A stretch of 7,744 nucleotides of DNA from Thermoplasmata archaeon (GTDB lineage: Archaea > Thermoplasmatota > E2 > DHVEG-1 > B18-G2): positions 1-7,744 of the forward strand of contig JAGHAD010000083.1 of assembly GCA_021161685.1 (NCBI GenBank), in the 5' to 3' direction. The notes under the pieces are model-generated. The model was given only the letters and a program-made list of their open reading frames with translations, ran no database searches and was not told where the DNA came from. Both the position numbers and the translations under genes were made by a program. Of this stretch, positions 1 through 6,095 are shown piece by piece; within the stretch, counting starts at the first letter, position 1; each line of letters opens with the position of its first letter.

Positions 1-27
1 CTTCATCAGTCTGTCCAGCAATTTCAT
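1..27 (-). CDS. Possible start of a leftward gene, cut by the window edge
   Basis: Reading leftward from 27 gives ATG followed by eight open codons (M-K-L-L-D-R-L-M-K) up to the window edge. A GGAGG sequence lies just upstream (complement of 30-34), but only 2 nt separate it from the ATG; a TTG two codons further in would have a more usual 8-nt spacing. An AT-rich, TATA-like stretch lies further upstream at 64-80. Nine codons are too few to name a product, and the open frame could be chance. The case rests on the ribosome site and promoter-like sequence being in the right order. Confidence 0.35.
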
Positions 28-63
28 CCCCTCCTAGACCTATTCAAACCGGTCTAGGAGGGG
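28..63. repeat. Perfect 13-bp inverted repeat, 10-nt spacer (operator or hairpin)
   Basis: The arm CCCCTCCTAGACC (28-40) is exactly the reverse complement of GGTCTAGGAGGGG (51-63). The repeat lies directly before the possible leftward start codon at 27, and the left arm contains the complement of that gene's GGAGG site. If the TATA-like stretch at 64-80 is used, transcription would begin near position 44, between the arms, so a DNA operator for a dimeric regulator is the likelier reading. If transcription begins further upstream, the RNA hairpin would hide the ribosome site. The symmetry is seen directly; the role is inferred. Confidence 0.7.
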
Positions 64-80
64 TTTAAATACTTAAATTC
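64..80 (-). promoter_or_regulatory. TATA-like element for the possible leftward gene at 27
   Basis: Read leftward, this stretch is AATTTAAGTATTTAAA-like, directly next to the 13-bp inverted repeat. An archaeal start about 25 bp downstream would fall near 44 and give a leader of about 17 nt carrying GGAGG. The match to the TTTATATA consensus is only moderate, and a second AT-rich run (80-88) could serve instead. Confidence 0.35.
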
Positions 81-82
81 AT

Positions 83-158
83 AAAAAGTTGACAGTCTCG
101 ACCAACGGGGTTTAAAGGTTATAAAGGGAATTTACGGTGGTTGAGACGCTAACTTTTT
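83..158. repeat. Long imperfect inverted repeat, arms of about 21 bp
   Basis: The arm at 83-104 (AAAAAGTT, then GACA, then GTCTCGACCA) pairs with 138-158 (TGGTTGAGAC, then GCT, then AACTTTTT read in order). The outer 8 bp pair perfectly. The inner 10 bp pair with one G-T mismatch, which would be a G-U pair in RNA. A 4/3-nt internal loop separates the two blocks, and 33 nt lie between the arms. No gene is near enough to explain it. It may be a structured RNA, a paired operator, or a remnant of a small inverted-repeat element. Confidence 0.6.
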
Positions 159-277
159 GCCCGCCATCATTGGATCAGTTCGCTCTTTTCCTTTCTTTCA
201 TTTGCTGCCTTTTCGTGACTAACCAGAGAAATTGGACCAAAGGGAACTTTCTAGAGGAATTGTCCAACGAGGATTTC
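159..277. other. Gene-free stretch with no clear signal
   Basis: This stretch between the long inverted repeat and the repressor promoter is pyrimidine-rich at its left end. It has no convincing reading frame on either strand. The only symmetry I see is a weak 6-bp pair (TTGGAC at 232-237 with GTCCAA at 262-267), which is within chance. Confidence 0.5.
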
Positions 278-308
278 GCTACGTTATGTAATGCCACAAA
301 TTATAAAA
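278..308 (+). promoter_or_regulatory. Promoter and BlaI-type operator of the repressor/protease operon
   Basis: The dyad-like sequence CTACGTTATGTAA (279-291) differs from the ABC-operon dyad CTACGATTTGTAG at only three of 13 positions. A TATA box, TTATAAAA (301-308), follows. Its centre is about 28 bp before the GTG at 332, which predicts transcription starting at or next to the start codon. The operator sits just upstream of the TATA box, where TFB and the BRE would be, so a bound repressor could block promoter recognition. Autoregulation is inferred. Confidence 0.6.
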
Positions 309-331
309 CATAGGAAGTATATATTAGATTT

Positions 332-715
332 GTGGACATCAAAAACATAGGACCACTAGAAGAAAAAGTTCTGAATATTCTATGGAACAAAAAGACCGCA
401 ACTGCGAGAGATATCTGGAGAGAACTAAAGAAAGAGAGAGAATATGCATATTCAACCGTTCGCACGATCTTAACTAGGCTGGTAGAAAAGAAAATAATAA
501 GCCAGAAGATGGACAAGAATAAGAGGATGTACATCTATACACCAATACTCACAAAGAACGAGCTTGAAAGGAAAATAGTGAAGACAGCCATAAATTCTCT
601 CCTAGAGAGATTCGAAAAGAGTACCATCAGTTATCTGGTAGAGAATCTTTCAGAAAGCGATGAGGATGTGGAAAAAATCAAGAGGAAACTGGAGGAGATG
701 AGAAAGAATGAATGA
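332..715 (+). CDS. BlaI/MecI/CopY-family winged-helix repressor
   Basis: This 127-residue protein has the length and layout of the penicillinase-repressor family. It begins with 'LEEKVLNILWNKKTATARDIW' (residues 9-29), matching the family's first helices. The recognition-helix region 'AYSTVRTILTRLVEKKII' (39-56) is close to the usual 'AYTTVMTTLRRLEEKG' pattern. A wing with 'RMYIYTPILTKNE' follows, then a helical, charged C-terminal half for dimerisation. In bacteria these dimers bind TACA/TGTA dyads and are cleaved when the partner BlaR1 protease is activated. The start is GTG at 332; the only ribosome-site candidate (AGGAAG, 312-317) is 14 nt away, so the mRNA is probably leaderless. The gene overlaps the next by 8 nt (ATGAATGA), indicating one operon. 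Fold and family are clear; target and inducer are inferred. Confidence 0.93.
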   Translation: MDIKNIGPLEEKVLNILWNKKTATARDIWRELKKEREYAYSTVRTILTRLVEKKIISQKMDKNKRMYIYTPILTKNELERKIVKTAINSLLERFEKSTISYLVENLSESDEDVEKIKRKLEEMRKNE

Positions 716-1958
716 GCTGATAGTAGCGATGCTTCTTTCGATTTCTCTTTCCTTTCTAGCTTTCTTATTTTCTGATAAAATGATCAAACTTCTTCACATT
801 AACCATCCAAGGGATAGGTTTTGGATCTACATGTTTGCTCTGCTGACAGCCTTTTCCATCTTCCTCATTCCCTTTCCCCTGACCAAAGTATATCCCAATG
901 AGCCAGTAGGCGGTATGGAGATCAGTTCTATCTGTGATGGTAAATCATCCGTGTTGATCGAAACAGAAAACTATACCACTGGAAAGCTTCCTCCTTTCCC
1001 ACCAAAGGGCAAGATAATGATCTCTAGAAATGGACACCTGATATTCCCTAGCATGACTCATAGTGCAAATCGTGAAGCTTCATTTACTTTCTTACCATTC
1101 ATTCCGCTAACTTTGTTTTCCGTGCTCTACCTTATTTTTGGTCTATTTCTTGGGAAAGTTTATCTTCTTAGAAAGCTCAATGCGGAAAGATGCAGAGAAC
1201 CAAAGATTCTTAGCATTGTTGAAAAGATATCGAAGGAATTGAAGATCAAGAAGCCAACAACGTTTATCTATGATGGAGATCCAAATGCTTTCGTATTTGG
1301 ATATCCAGCGTGTCTACTGATTTCGAAAAATTTGATCAAATGTTTATCAGAAGAAGAAATCCGCCTTGCAATATATCATGAACTCTCCCATATAAAGAAC
1401 AAAGATACGTTGCTGAAGCCTCTACTCCAAGCATTGAGGATCCTATTTTTCTATAATCCAGTTGTACACCTCATCTTTTACAGGATAATCAAGGAAAGAG
1501 AATTGATGGCAGATGAGATGTATATAGACTCCAAAAAGGATAAAGTCACCTTCATGTCGGCACTCGTAAAAATCCATGAGTATGGAAAAATGGAGAGGCG
1601 ACCGAGTATAAGCTGGGCTTTGGCTATACTAGATTACATTCCTAAAAGATTGAGTCTAAACGAGAGGTTCAATAACTTGTTTGGAGTAAACAGGAGAAAA
1701 TCCCTTCATACCATCTTGATATGTAGCATCATTTTATTATCAAACTTGTCTTTACTCATGGCTGTAAAAGAAATTTCTCTTTTCGATAATATTGAGAGAA
1801 TCTTAGAAAACCGTTCAAAACCCTTAGTACAAAGTTCCTCAGATTATACAGAGATACTCGTCATAGATTCTTCAGAAAATACCATCCGGATTACCAAATC
1901 GGGAAAAGTTTGGATCTTCTCTACTTTTTCCACAAGTCTTCCAGAGAGATTCCCCTAA
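708..1958 (+). CDS. BlaR1-like M56 family membrane metalloprotease (sensor)
   Basis: The 416-residue protein has BlaR1 topology: membrane segments near residues 4-22 and 37-57, an outside loop of about 70 residues, a third segment (about 127-150), a cytoplasmic protease domain, a fourth segment (332-353), and an outside tail of about 60 residues. The zinc-protease motif HELSH is at 224-228, and the third ligand is probably E265 in 'ELMAD' (ExxAD, as in M48/M56 peptidases), so the active site looks intact. The penicillin-binding sensor of bacterial BlaR1/MecR1 (about 250 residues) is missing. Sensing would have to use the loop or the short tail. The start ATG at 708 has GGAGGAG at 691-697. Its partner is almost certainly the repressor encoded just upstream. 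The last 38 bp overlap the convergent coiled-coil gene. Confidence 0.9.
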   Translation: MNELIVAMLLSISLSFLAFLFSDKMIKLLHINHPRDRFWIYMFALLTAFSIFLIPFPLTKVYPNEPVGGMEISSICDGKSSVLIETENYTTGKLPPFPPKGKIMISRNGHLIFPSMTHSANREASFTFLPFIPLTLFSVLYLIFGLFLGKVYLLRKLNAERCREPKILSIVEKISKELKIKKPTTFIYDGDPNAFVFGYPACLLISKNLIKCLSEEEIRLAIYHELSHIKNKDTLLKPLLQALRILFFYNPVVHLIFYRIIKERELMADEMYIDSKKDKVTFMSALVKIHEYGKMERRPSISWALAILDYIPKRLSLNERFNNLFGVNRRKSLHTILICSIILLSNLSLLMAVKEISLFDNIERILENRSKPLVQSSSDYTEILVIDSSENTIRITKSGKVWIFSTFSTSLPERFP

Positions 1959-2796
1959 ATTCTTCGGGTAACTCCTCTTGATCCTCTTCTTTCTCCCTTT
2001 CATGCCCTTCAGATTCAACTCTCTTTCCCTTCCTTCTAACATAAACAAGAAATGGTAAGCTGGTAACAGTTACACCAACCATAAAAGGAATAAAGAAATT
2101 TAGTGGGTTGCTTACTTTTTTCTTTAAATCGTGGATCATCTCCTTCAAATTCTCTTTTTCTGTGCTTAAATTTTCGGTCTTCTCTTCCAATTCATCAATT
2201 CGCTCTTTCAGGTCATCCATCCGATTATCGAGGTAATTTAATTGAGATTTGGTCTCATTCAGTTTAGCACTCAGATTCTCCACCTCATCTTCTAAGTTCT
2301 GGTTTTCTTCGCTCAGATTATCCATCTGTGAATTTAGATCGGCGATCTTGGACATGGTCTCGTTTAACCGAGAGCTTAGATTATTCAACCGCTGTGTAAG
2401 ATCCGTAACTCTTGGATCTCCAACTGCAGGGATAGAGGAATAATCAACTTCCACATAAAAGAGGAGTGCACTATTTGTATCTTGGAAAACGTAGAGTTTT
2501 GTATCATTTTTAAAGTAGCCTTCTGGATGTATCTCTTTGCTTGTAAACTTGTAAAGGCTCCCTATCATGCTGCCATTCTCATACACATCTTGGATCCATA
2601 TTGCCTCCACATCCTCCTTTCCGGTTTCACTACAGACGAAAGTTAAGTTCACGGTTTGGTTGCTCTCTATTAATACATACTTGCATTCCATGTAAGATAG
2701 ATGAAGAGGGTTATCTCTAGTTCCAGTCTTTGCCGTTGCATTAAGTGTTAATACCCCAAGAATCAAAAGGGCTATCCCAATTTTTATCAATCTCAT
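1921..2796 (-). CDS. Exported coiled-coil protein with C-terminal membrane anchor
   Basis: I do not recognise a family. The 291 residues read as a signal peptide (1-22), an outside domain of about 100 residues with two cysteines (C38, C55), a long coiled coil (about 129-228) with leucine/asparagine heptads, a membrane segment (about 231-252), and an acidic cytoplasmic tail ending 'EDLWKK'. About ten N-x-S/T sequons lie in the outside part, consistent with archaeal N-glycosylation. The gene overlaps the ATPase gene by ATGA, with only a weak ribosome site, so translation is probably coupled and the product likely works with the transporter. By analogy it may do what MacA does for MacB, or what EnvC/RipC coiled coils do for FtsEX; neither is shown by sequence similarity. 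Confidence 0.85.
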   Translation of the reverse strand: MRLIKIGIALLILGVLTLNATAKTGTRDNPLHLSYMECKYVLIESNQTVNLTFVCSETGKEDVEAIWIQDVYENGSMIGSLYKFTSKEIHPEGYFKNDTKLYVFQDTNSALLFYVEVDYSSIPAVGDPRVTDLTQRLNNLSSRLNETMSKIADLNSQMDNLSEENQNLEDEVENLSAKLNETKSQLNYLDNRMDDLKERIDELEEKTENLSTEKENLKEMIHDLKKKVSNPLNFFIPFMVGVTVTSLPFLVYVRRKGKRVESEGHEREKEEDQEELPEEFRGISLEDLWKK

Positions 2797-3506
2797 CCTT
2801 TTCGCCCTAGATACGTTCCCTTTTTCTCCTTTTTAAGGAGCTTTCCATCCTCAAGAAACAGTATCCTGCCGGTGAGGGAAGCCATCTTTTGATCATGTGT
2901 AACGACGATGATCGTTGTTCCTATTTTATAGTTCAGTAGCCCGAGTAACTTCATGATGTGCTCACCTGTTTTTGAATCTAAGTTACCGGTTGGTTCATCG
3001 GCTAGGATTATGGATGGTTTGTTGGCAAGAGCCCTAGCTATAGCTACCCTCTGCTGTTCTCCCGCACTAAGTTCATGCGGTCTGTGTTCAGCTCTTCCTG
3101 ACAACCCGACCAGATTCAGCAATTGGCGTGCTCTTTTCCTTCTTTCATATTTCGGTATCTTTGTGCATTCCATCGGAAGCTCAACGTTTTCTATTGCGCT
3201 TAAGATCGGTATCAAGTTAAAGGCTTGAAAGACGAAGCCTATCTTGTTCCTCCTTATTTCGGAGAGCCCTTTCTCATCCAATTTTGTTACATCTGTGCCA
3301 TCTATAATCACACTTCCAGAAGTCGGCTTATCGAGGCATCCGAGGATATTCAATAGGGTTGTTTTGCCAGAGCCAGATGGCCCCATAATTGCAACATAAT
3401 CACCTCTGTTTATCTGGAGATTTACGTCAGAGAGTGCATGGATTTTCTTTCCACCTCTTTCATATACCTTTGTTAGATTTACCGTTTTCAGAACGACCTC
3501 ATTCAT
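2793..3506 (-). CDS. ABC transporter ATPase, LolD/MacB type
   Basis: This 237-residue nucleotide-binding subunit has all motifs in order: Walker A 'GPSGSGKTT' (42-50), Q-loop Q94 in 'FVFQAFNLIP', signature 'LSAGEQQRVAIARAL' (146-160), Walker B 'IILADEP' (166-172) with catalytic E171, D-loop 'GNLDSKTG', and H204 in 'VVTHD'. The signature is LSAGE rather than LSGGQ, a variant common enough in this subfamily not to imply loss of activity. MacB/LolD/FtsE-type ATPases pair with four-helix FtsX-like permeases and usually drive conformational work on surface or lipid substrates rather than solute uptake. The start ATG at 3506 has GGAGG 9 nt upstream and overlaps the permease gene by 8 nt. It also overlaps the coiled-coil gene by 4 nt, so the three genes form one operon. 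Confidence 0.95.
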   Translation of the reverse strand: MNEVVLKTVNLTKVYERGGKKIHALSDVNLQINRGDYVAIMGPSGSGKTTLLNILGCLDKPTSGSVIIDGTDVTKLDEKGLSEIRRNKIGFVFQAFNLIPILSAIENVELPMECTKIPKYERRKRARQLLNLVGLSGRAEHRPHELSAGEQQRVAIARALANKPSIILADEPTGNLDSKTGEHIMKLLGLLNYKIGTTIIVVTHDQKMASLTGRILFLEDGKLLKKEKKGTYLGRKG

Positions 3507-4800
3507 ATCTTATCGCCTCCACCGGACTCTTTCTAGAGGCTTTCCAAGCCGGATATAAACTGCCCAAGCCTCCTAGCAATACAGCTATACCTATTACAAG
3601 TAATATCATCTCGGGTGTTACGATTGGATTGGCAGCTTCTATGCCAGGTGTCGCATATCCAATTGGTGTCGTTATAGGTTTTGGCTTGGGGAGGAGAATG
3701 TTTGCCAACATTGGTGTAGCTATGCCACCAATGACAGCTCCGACCACACCACCCATGAAACCAATCACAATTCCTTCGAGGAGAAATTGAATTAAAATGC
3801 TATTTCCGGTAAATCCGATTGCCTTCAGGATACCTATCTCTTTCGTTCTTTCGCGCACGGCATAAAGCATGATGAATAAAACCATCACGCTTGCAGCAGT
3901 TAGAGTTGTAACAAATTCTTGAAGCCCTATCGATTGCAACTGATCAACATATCGAGCCATTTTTTCTTCTCTTTCTTTCATATGCTCCCGCATCCCCAGA
4001 AGAGAATTCATCTTATCAAGATATGTTATGGTATTAAGGCCATAGTTTGTTTCTATTTCATTTGCAATTTCTTCTACCCTATCGACATCCTCAACATACA
4101 CATTTATTTTGGATACCTTTCCGGTCAGGTTGAAAACCCTCTGAGCATCTGAAAGGCTCATGTACAACGTTCTGCTGGTGAGAAGGGTGGATTCAAAAAC
4201 CCCCACAACCTCGAAATAAATTCCATTTATGGTTATTGTATCTCCAACTCCCGCATCAAAATACTTGGTGAGATTCTGAGATAAAATAACAACTCCACTA
4301 TCCCCCTTCTTTAAATTCCTTCCCTTTATTATCTTAGTTGGTAGTATACGATCTATATGAGAGGAATTCAGTTGAATACCTTCAACCTTGTAAAGTGCCA
4401 TGAAGTGGATTACCTCTCCTCCATCAGTTGATTCCTTAGTCATATTCCCAGCATTCGGAAAAATAAATCTTTCTAGAATTGGTATGGCATCCTCGACGCC
4501 TTCGATAGAGCTGATGTTGTAAGCGATGCTCTCGTTTATAAAAGGTCCCCCAAATTCCCACATGCCTCCTCCAGGAAAAACTTCTATTATTGATGCTGTA
4601 CGGTTGATCTCTTCCGCTACAGACTGAAGTGTTTTGGCATTTTCTTCCTTCATTTCCTGCAAGCTTTCCTGATTTGCCGTGATGCTAGCCTGGATGGAAA
4701 TCAAAATTGCCATACAAAACCCGAGAGCAACGACGATCAGCGCTGTTCTCACTTTTTTTCTGACGACGTTTCTAAATACTCTACTCAACATGCCCATCAT
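3499..4800 (-). CDS. MacB/FtsX-type ABC transporter permease
   Basis: The 433 residues fit the MacB/LolC/FtsX plan: one membrane helix (about 18-40), a large outside domain (about 41-290, MacB_PCD-like), then three helices (about 294-314, 342-366, 396-418). The typical loop 'RERTKEIGILKAIGFT' lies at 316-331 and the typical end 'LYPAWKASRKSPVEAIRYE' at 415-433. A charged helical stretch, probably coiled (about 265-290), precedes helix 2, as in mechanotransmission members that form a stalk. Tandem ATGs lie at 4800 and 4797 after a strong GAGGTGAT site (4803-4810); the second has better spacing, so the true start may be one codon later. It is the first gene of a three-gene operon and carries a BlaI-type operator in its promoter. 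The substrate is unknown. Confidence 0.93.
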   Translation of the reverse strand: MMGMLSRVFRNVVRKKVRTALIVVALGFCMAILISIQASITANQESLQEMKEENAKTLQSVAEEINRTASIIEVFPGGGMWEFGGPFINESIAYNISSIEGVEDAIPILERFIFPNAGNMTKESTDGGEVIHFMALYKVEGIQLNSSHIDRILPTKIIKGRNLKKGDSGVVILSQNLTKYFDAGVGDTITINGIYFEVVGVFESTLLTSRTLYMSLSDAQRVFNLTGKVSKINVYVEDVDRVEEIANEIETNYGLNTITYLDKMNSLLGMREHMKEREEKMARYVDQLQSIGLQEFVTTLTAASVMVLFIMLYAVRERTKEIGILKAIGFTGNSILIQFLLEGIVIGFMGGVVGAVIGGIATPMLANILLPKPKPITTPIGYATPGIEAANPIVTPEMILLVIGIAVLLGGLGSLYPAWKASRKSPVEAIRYE

Positions 4801-4815
4801 TCATCACCTCGTTTT

Positions 4816-4868
4816 GCTACGATTTGTAGCGTTACATAATATAGTAATAGTAAGAACGACTATATAAA
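4816..4868 (-). promoter_or_regulatory. Promoter and BlaI-type operator of the ABC/coiled-coil operon
   Basis: Read leftward, a perfect TATA box TTTATATA (4861-4868) predicts transcription starting near 4839. A perfect dyad GCTAC-N5-GTAGC (4816-4830) lies just inside the transcribed region. A second element starting TTACATA (4832-4847, TTAC-N8-GTAA) covers the start site. With the second element read in the same register, the centres are 15 bp apart, as at the transglutaminase promoter. A repressor bound here would block initiation. The ribosome site GAGGTGAT follows at 4803-4810. Confidence 0.75.
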
Positions 4869-4902
4869 TTTTAATGAGAAATTACGTGTCTCTGTCTATA
4901 TA

Positions 4903-5919
4903 TCAGCTATTTTCTGGTATCCATGTCAAGTTTTGTACTTCAATTACTGCACTTGTCTCTCCATCTCTTGATACTTCTATACGGAGATGCATTGGATCAT
5001 TTGCATTATAAACGAATTTCTTTCCTTCCGATAGTATCGTTACCGTTCCATTCCTGATTGTAATTTTATATACGAGATTTGTTTTTTCTGGGGTTCTTTC
5101 TGGAAGTGGTATCTCTCTATAGGAGTATTCTGGTATTACTACTATCTCTCCCTGATAAAATTCCCTTTCATAGTGGCGGAATTCAAAAGGTTGTAGTTTA
5201 GGATAAATTTCGGGTTTATCGAATTCTCGTTCTCCAGGTTCGTAATAGCCAGGCAACCATCCTTTAACTGTTTCATCATTGAACCAAAGGGTTCCGTACG
5301 CTCCTATAATAGGAGCGCACATCCGATTTATGTAACCAGAAGTGGGATCTAGTAGGTACCAGCTTTGTAGGTGTTTCCATACTACCTGTGCGTGAAGTCC
5401 ACCGTAGTAAGGAACTATTCTGACAAAAACCATGTCATTCTTCGCATACTCTTTGGTGTGAAATTTCAGCAAAGATGCTAACAATATTGCTTTGTCTTCG
5501 CAGTCCCCCGAGCCTTTTTCCAAAGTTTTTTCTGGATTTGCCCATGCTTCCATTACACCATAGTTCTCAAAATCACTTTTGTATCGGATTTCATCGGTAG
5601 CAAACTCCAAAGCCTCTTCTGCTGTATCAAATGATATAGGTTTCATGCCCGCTTTTTCCCACTCTATTTCATGCACGAATTCTGATCCTTCGTCGTCACT
5701 AGTGTTTTCAGTTCCTTCAGTCAGAGCTTCATTGATTGCTTTTTTCCCAATCCATACACCTGATTCGTCTCCAACAATCCACTCTTCATAGCCGTTCTCA
5801 ATTCCCAAAAATGGAATTGCCTTTCCTGCACCAAAGACGTTTGGTGCAACTGTTACCATACCTATCAATGCGAGTCCTGCTACCGGCAGCACGGTAAGCA
5901 TTGCCACTCTTTTTCCCAT
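4903..5919 (-). CDS. Exported transglutaminase-like (papain-fold) protein
   Basis: This 338-residue protein begins with a signal peptide or N-terminal anchor (hydrophobic from about 6 to 30, 'APNVFGA' as a possible cleavage region). The transglutaminase-like core shows the triad in order: C140 in 'GSGDCEDKA', H176 in 'GGLHAQVVW', D191 in 'YLLDPTSG'. This domain type can be a protease, amidase, cross-linker or peptidoglycan-related hydrolase, so the reaction cannot be read from sequence. The C-terminal part (about 230-338) is beta-rich with aromatic and proline residues and may bind the surface. I chose ATG at 5919 because GAGGTG lies 6 nt before it; a GTG at 5928 overlaps that site. The gene has its own promoter with two BlaI-type dyads, linking it to the repressor/protease pair. 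Confidence 0.85.
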   Translation of the reverse strand: MGKRVAMLTVLPVAGLALIGMVTVAPNVFGAGKAIPFLGIENGYEEWIVGDESGVWIGKKAINEALTEGTENTSDDEGSEFVHEIEWEKAGMKPISFDTAEEALEFATDEIRYKSDFENYGVMEAWANPEKTLEKGSGDCEDKAILLASLLKFHTKEYAKNDMVFVRIVPYYGGLHAQVVWKHLQSWYLLDPTSGYINRMCAPIIGAYGTLWFNDETVKGWLPGYYEPGEREFDKPEIYPKLQPFEFRHYEREFYQGEIVVIPEYSYREIPLPERTPEKTNLVYKITIRNGTVTILSEGKKFVYNANDPMHLRIEVSRDGETSAVIEVQNLTWIPENS

Positions 5920-5936
5920 ATTTTTCACCTCTTTTC

Positions 5937-5985
5937 GTTACAATTTGTAACGTTACATAGTGTAATATACAATACGGTATATAAA
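5937..5985 (-). promoter_or_regulatory. Promoter with two tandem BlaI-type dyads (transglutaminase gene)
   Basis: Two dyads of the same form lie side by side: TTACAATTTGTAA (5938-5950, extending to a perfect GTTAC-N5-GTAAC at 5937-5951) and TTACATAGTGTAA (5953-5965). Both are TTACA-N3-TGTAA, and their centres are 15 bp apart. Read leftward, the TATA box TTTATATA (5978-5985) predicts transcription starting near 5956, inside the second dyad. These are the best examples of the motif in the window and match the TACA/TGTA half-sites known for BlaI/MecI. Confidence 0.8.
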
Positions 5986-6015
5986 TCTTTTTGCTGGCAA
6001 CTGCTGTGTTGGATA

Positions 6016-6035
6016 ATTTTGCAATAGCGCAAAAT
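6016..6035. repeat. Perfect 7-bp inverted repeat between the divergent promoters
   Basis: ATTTTGC (6016-6022) and GCAAAAT (6029-6035) are exact reverse complements separated by 6 nt. The pair lies in the gap between the leftward transglutaminase promoter and the rightward iron-uptake promoter. It could be an operator site, but a 7-bp symmetry in AT-rich spacer DNA can occur by chance. I see nothing else in the rest of this gap (5986-6095). Confidence 0.4.
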
Positions 6036-6095
6036 AGGACGGGATGCAATCATTTTTATTCTTTTAGACCAATGTTTTACAGCGCCATGTTAATA

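Noticed and set aside
28..63. Rho-independent-style terminator
   Set aside because: No uninterrupted T run follows on either strand, and the repeat sits against a start codon on the minus strand rather than after a gene.
146..150. Residues LSAGE in the ATPase (protein numbering) as a broken ABC signature
   Set aside because: LSAGE is a known variant in LolD/MacB-type ATPases, and all other motifs are intact.
232..267. Inverted repeat TTGGAC/GTCCAA
   Set aside because: Only 6 bp with a 24-nt gap, expected by chance.
301..534. Leftward open frame with hydrophobic residues opposite the repressor gene
   Set aside because: It lies across the well-supported repressor gene and its promoter, has no ribosome site, and its hydrophobic look comes from being complementary to lysine/glutamate codons.
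2249..2443. Rightward frame inside the coiled-coil gene
   Set aside because: Serine/arginine-rich mirror of a repetitive heptad coding region; no start signals and no family features.
5920..5928. GTG at 5928 as the start of the transglutaminase-like protein
   Set aside because: The GTG overlaps the GAGGTG ribosome site, whereas ATG at 5919 has 6-nt spacing.
5798..6049. Leftward frame of 83 codons spanning the transglutaminase start and promoter
   Set aside because: It would cover the TATA box and both operator dyads and has no ribosome site; the overlapping transglutaminase frame has clear motifs.
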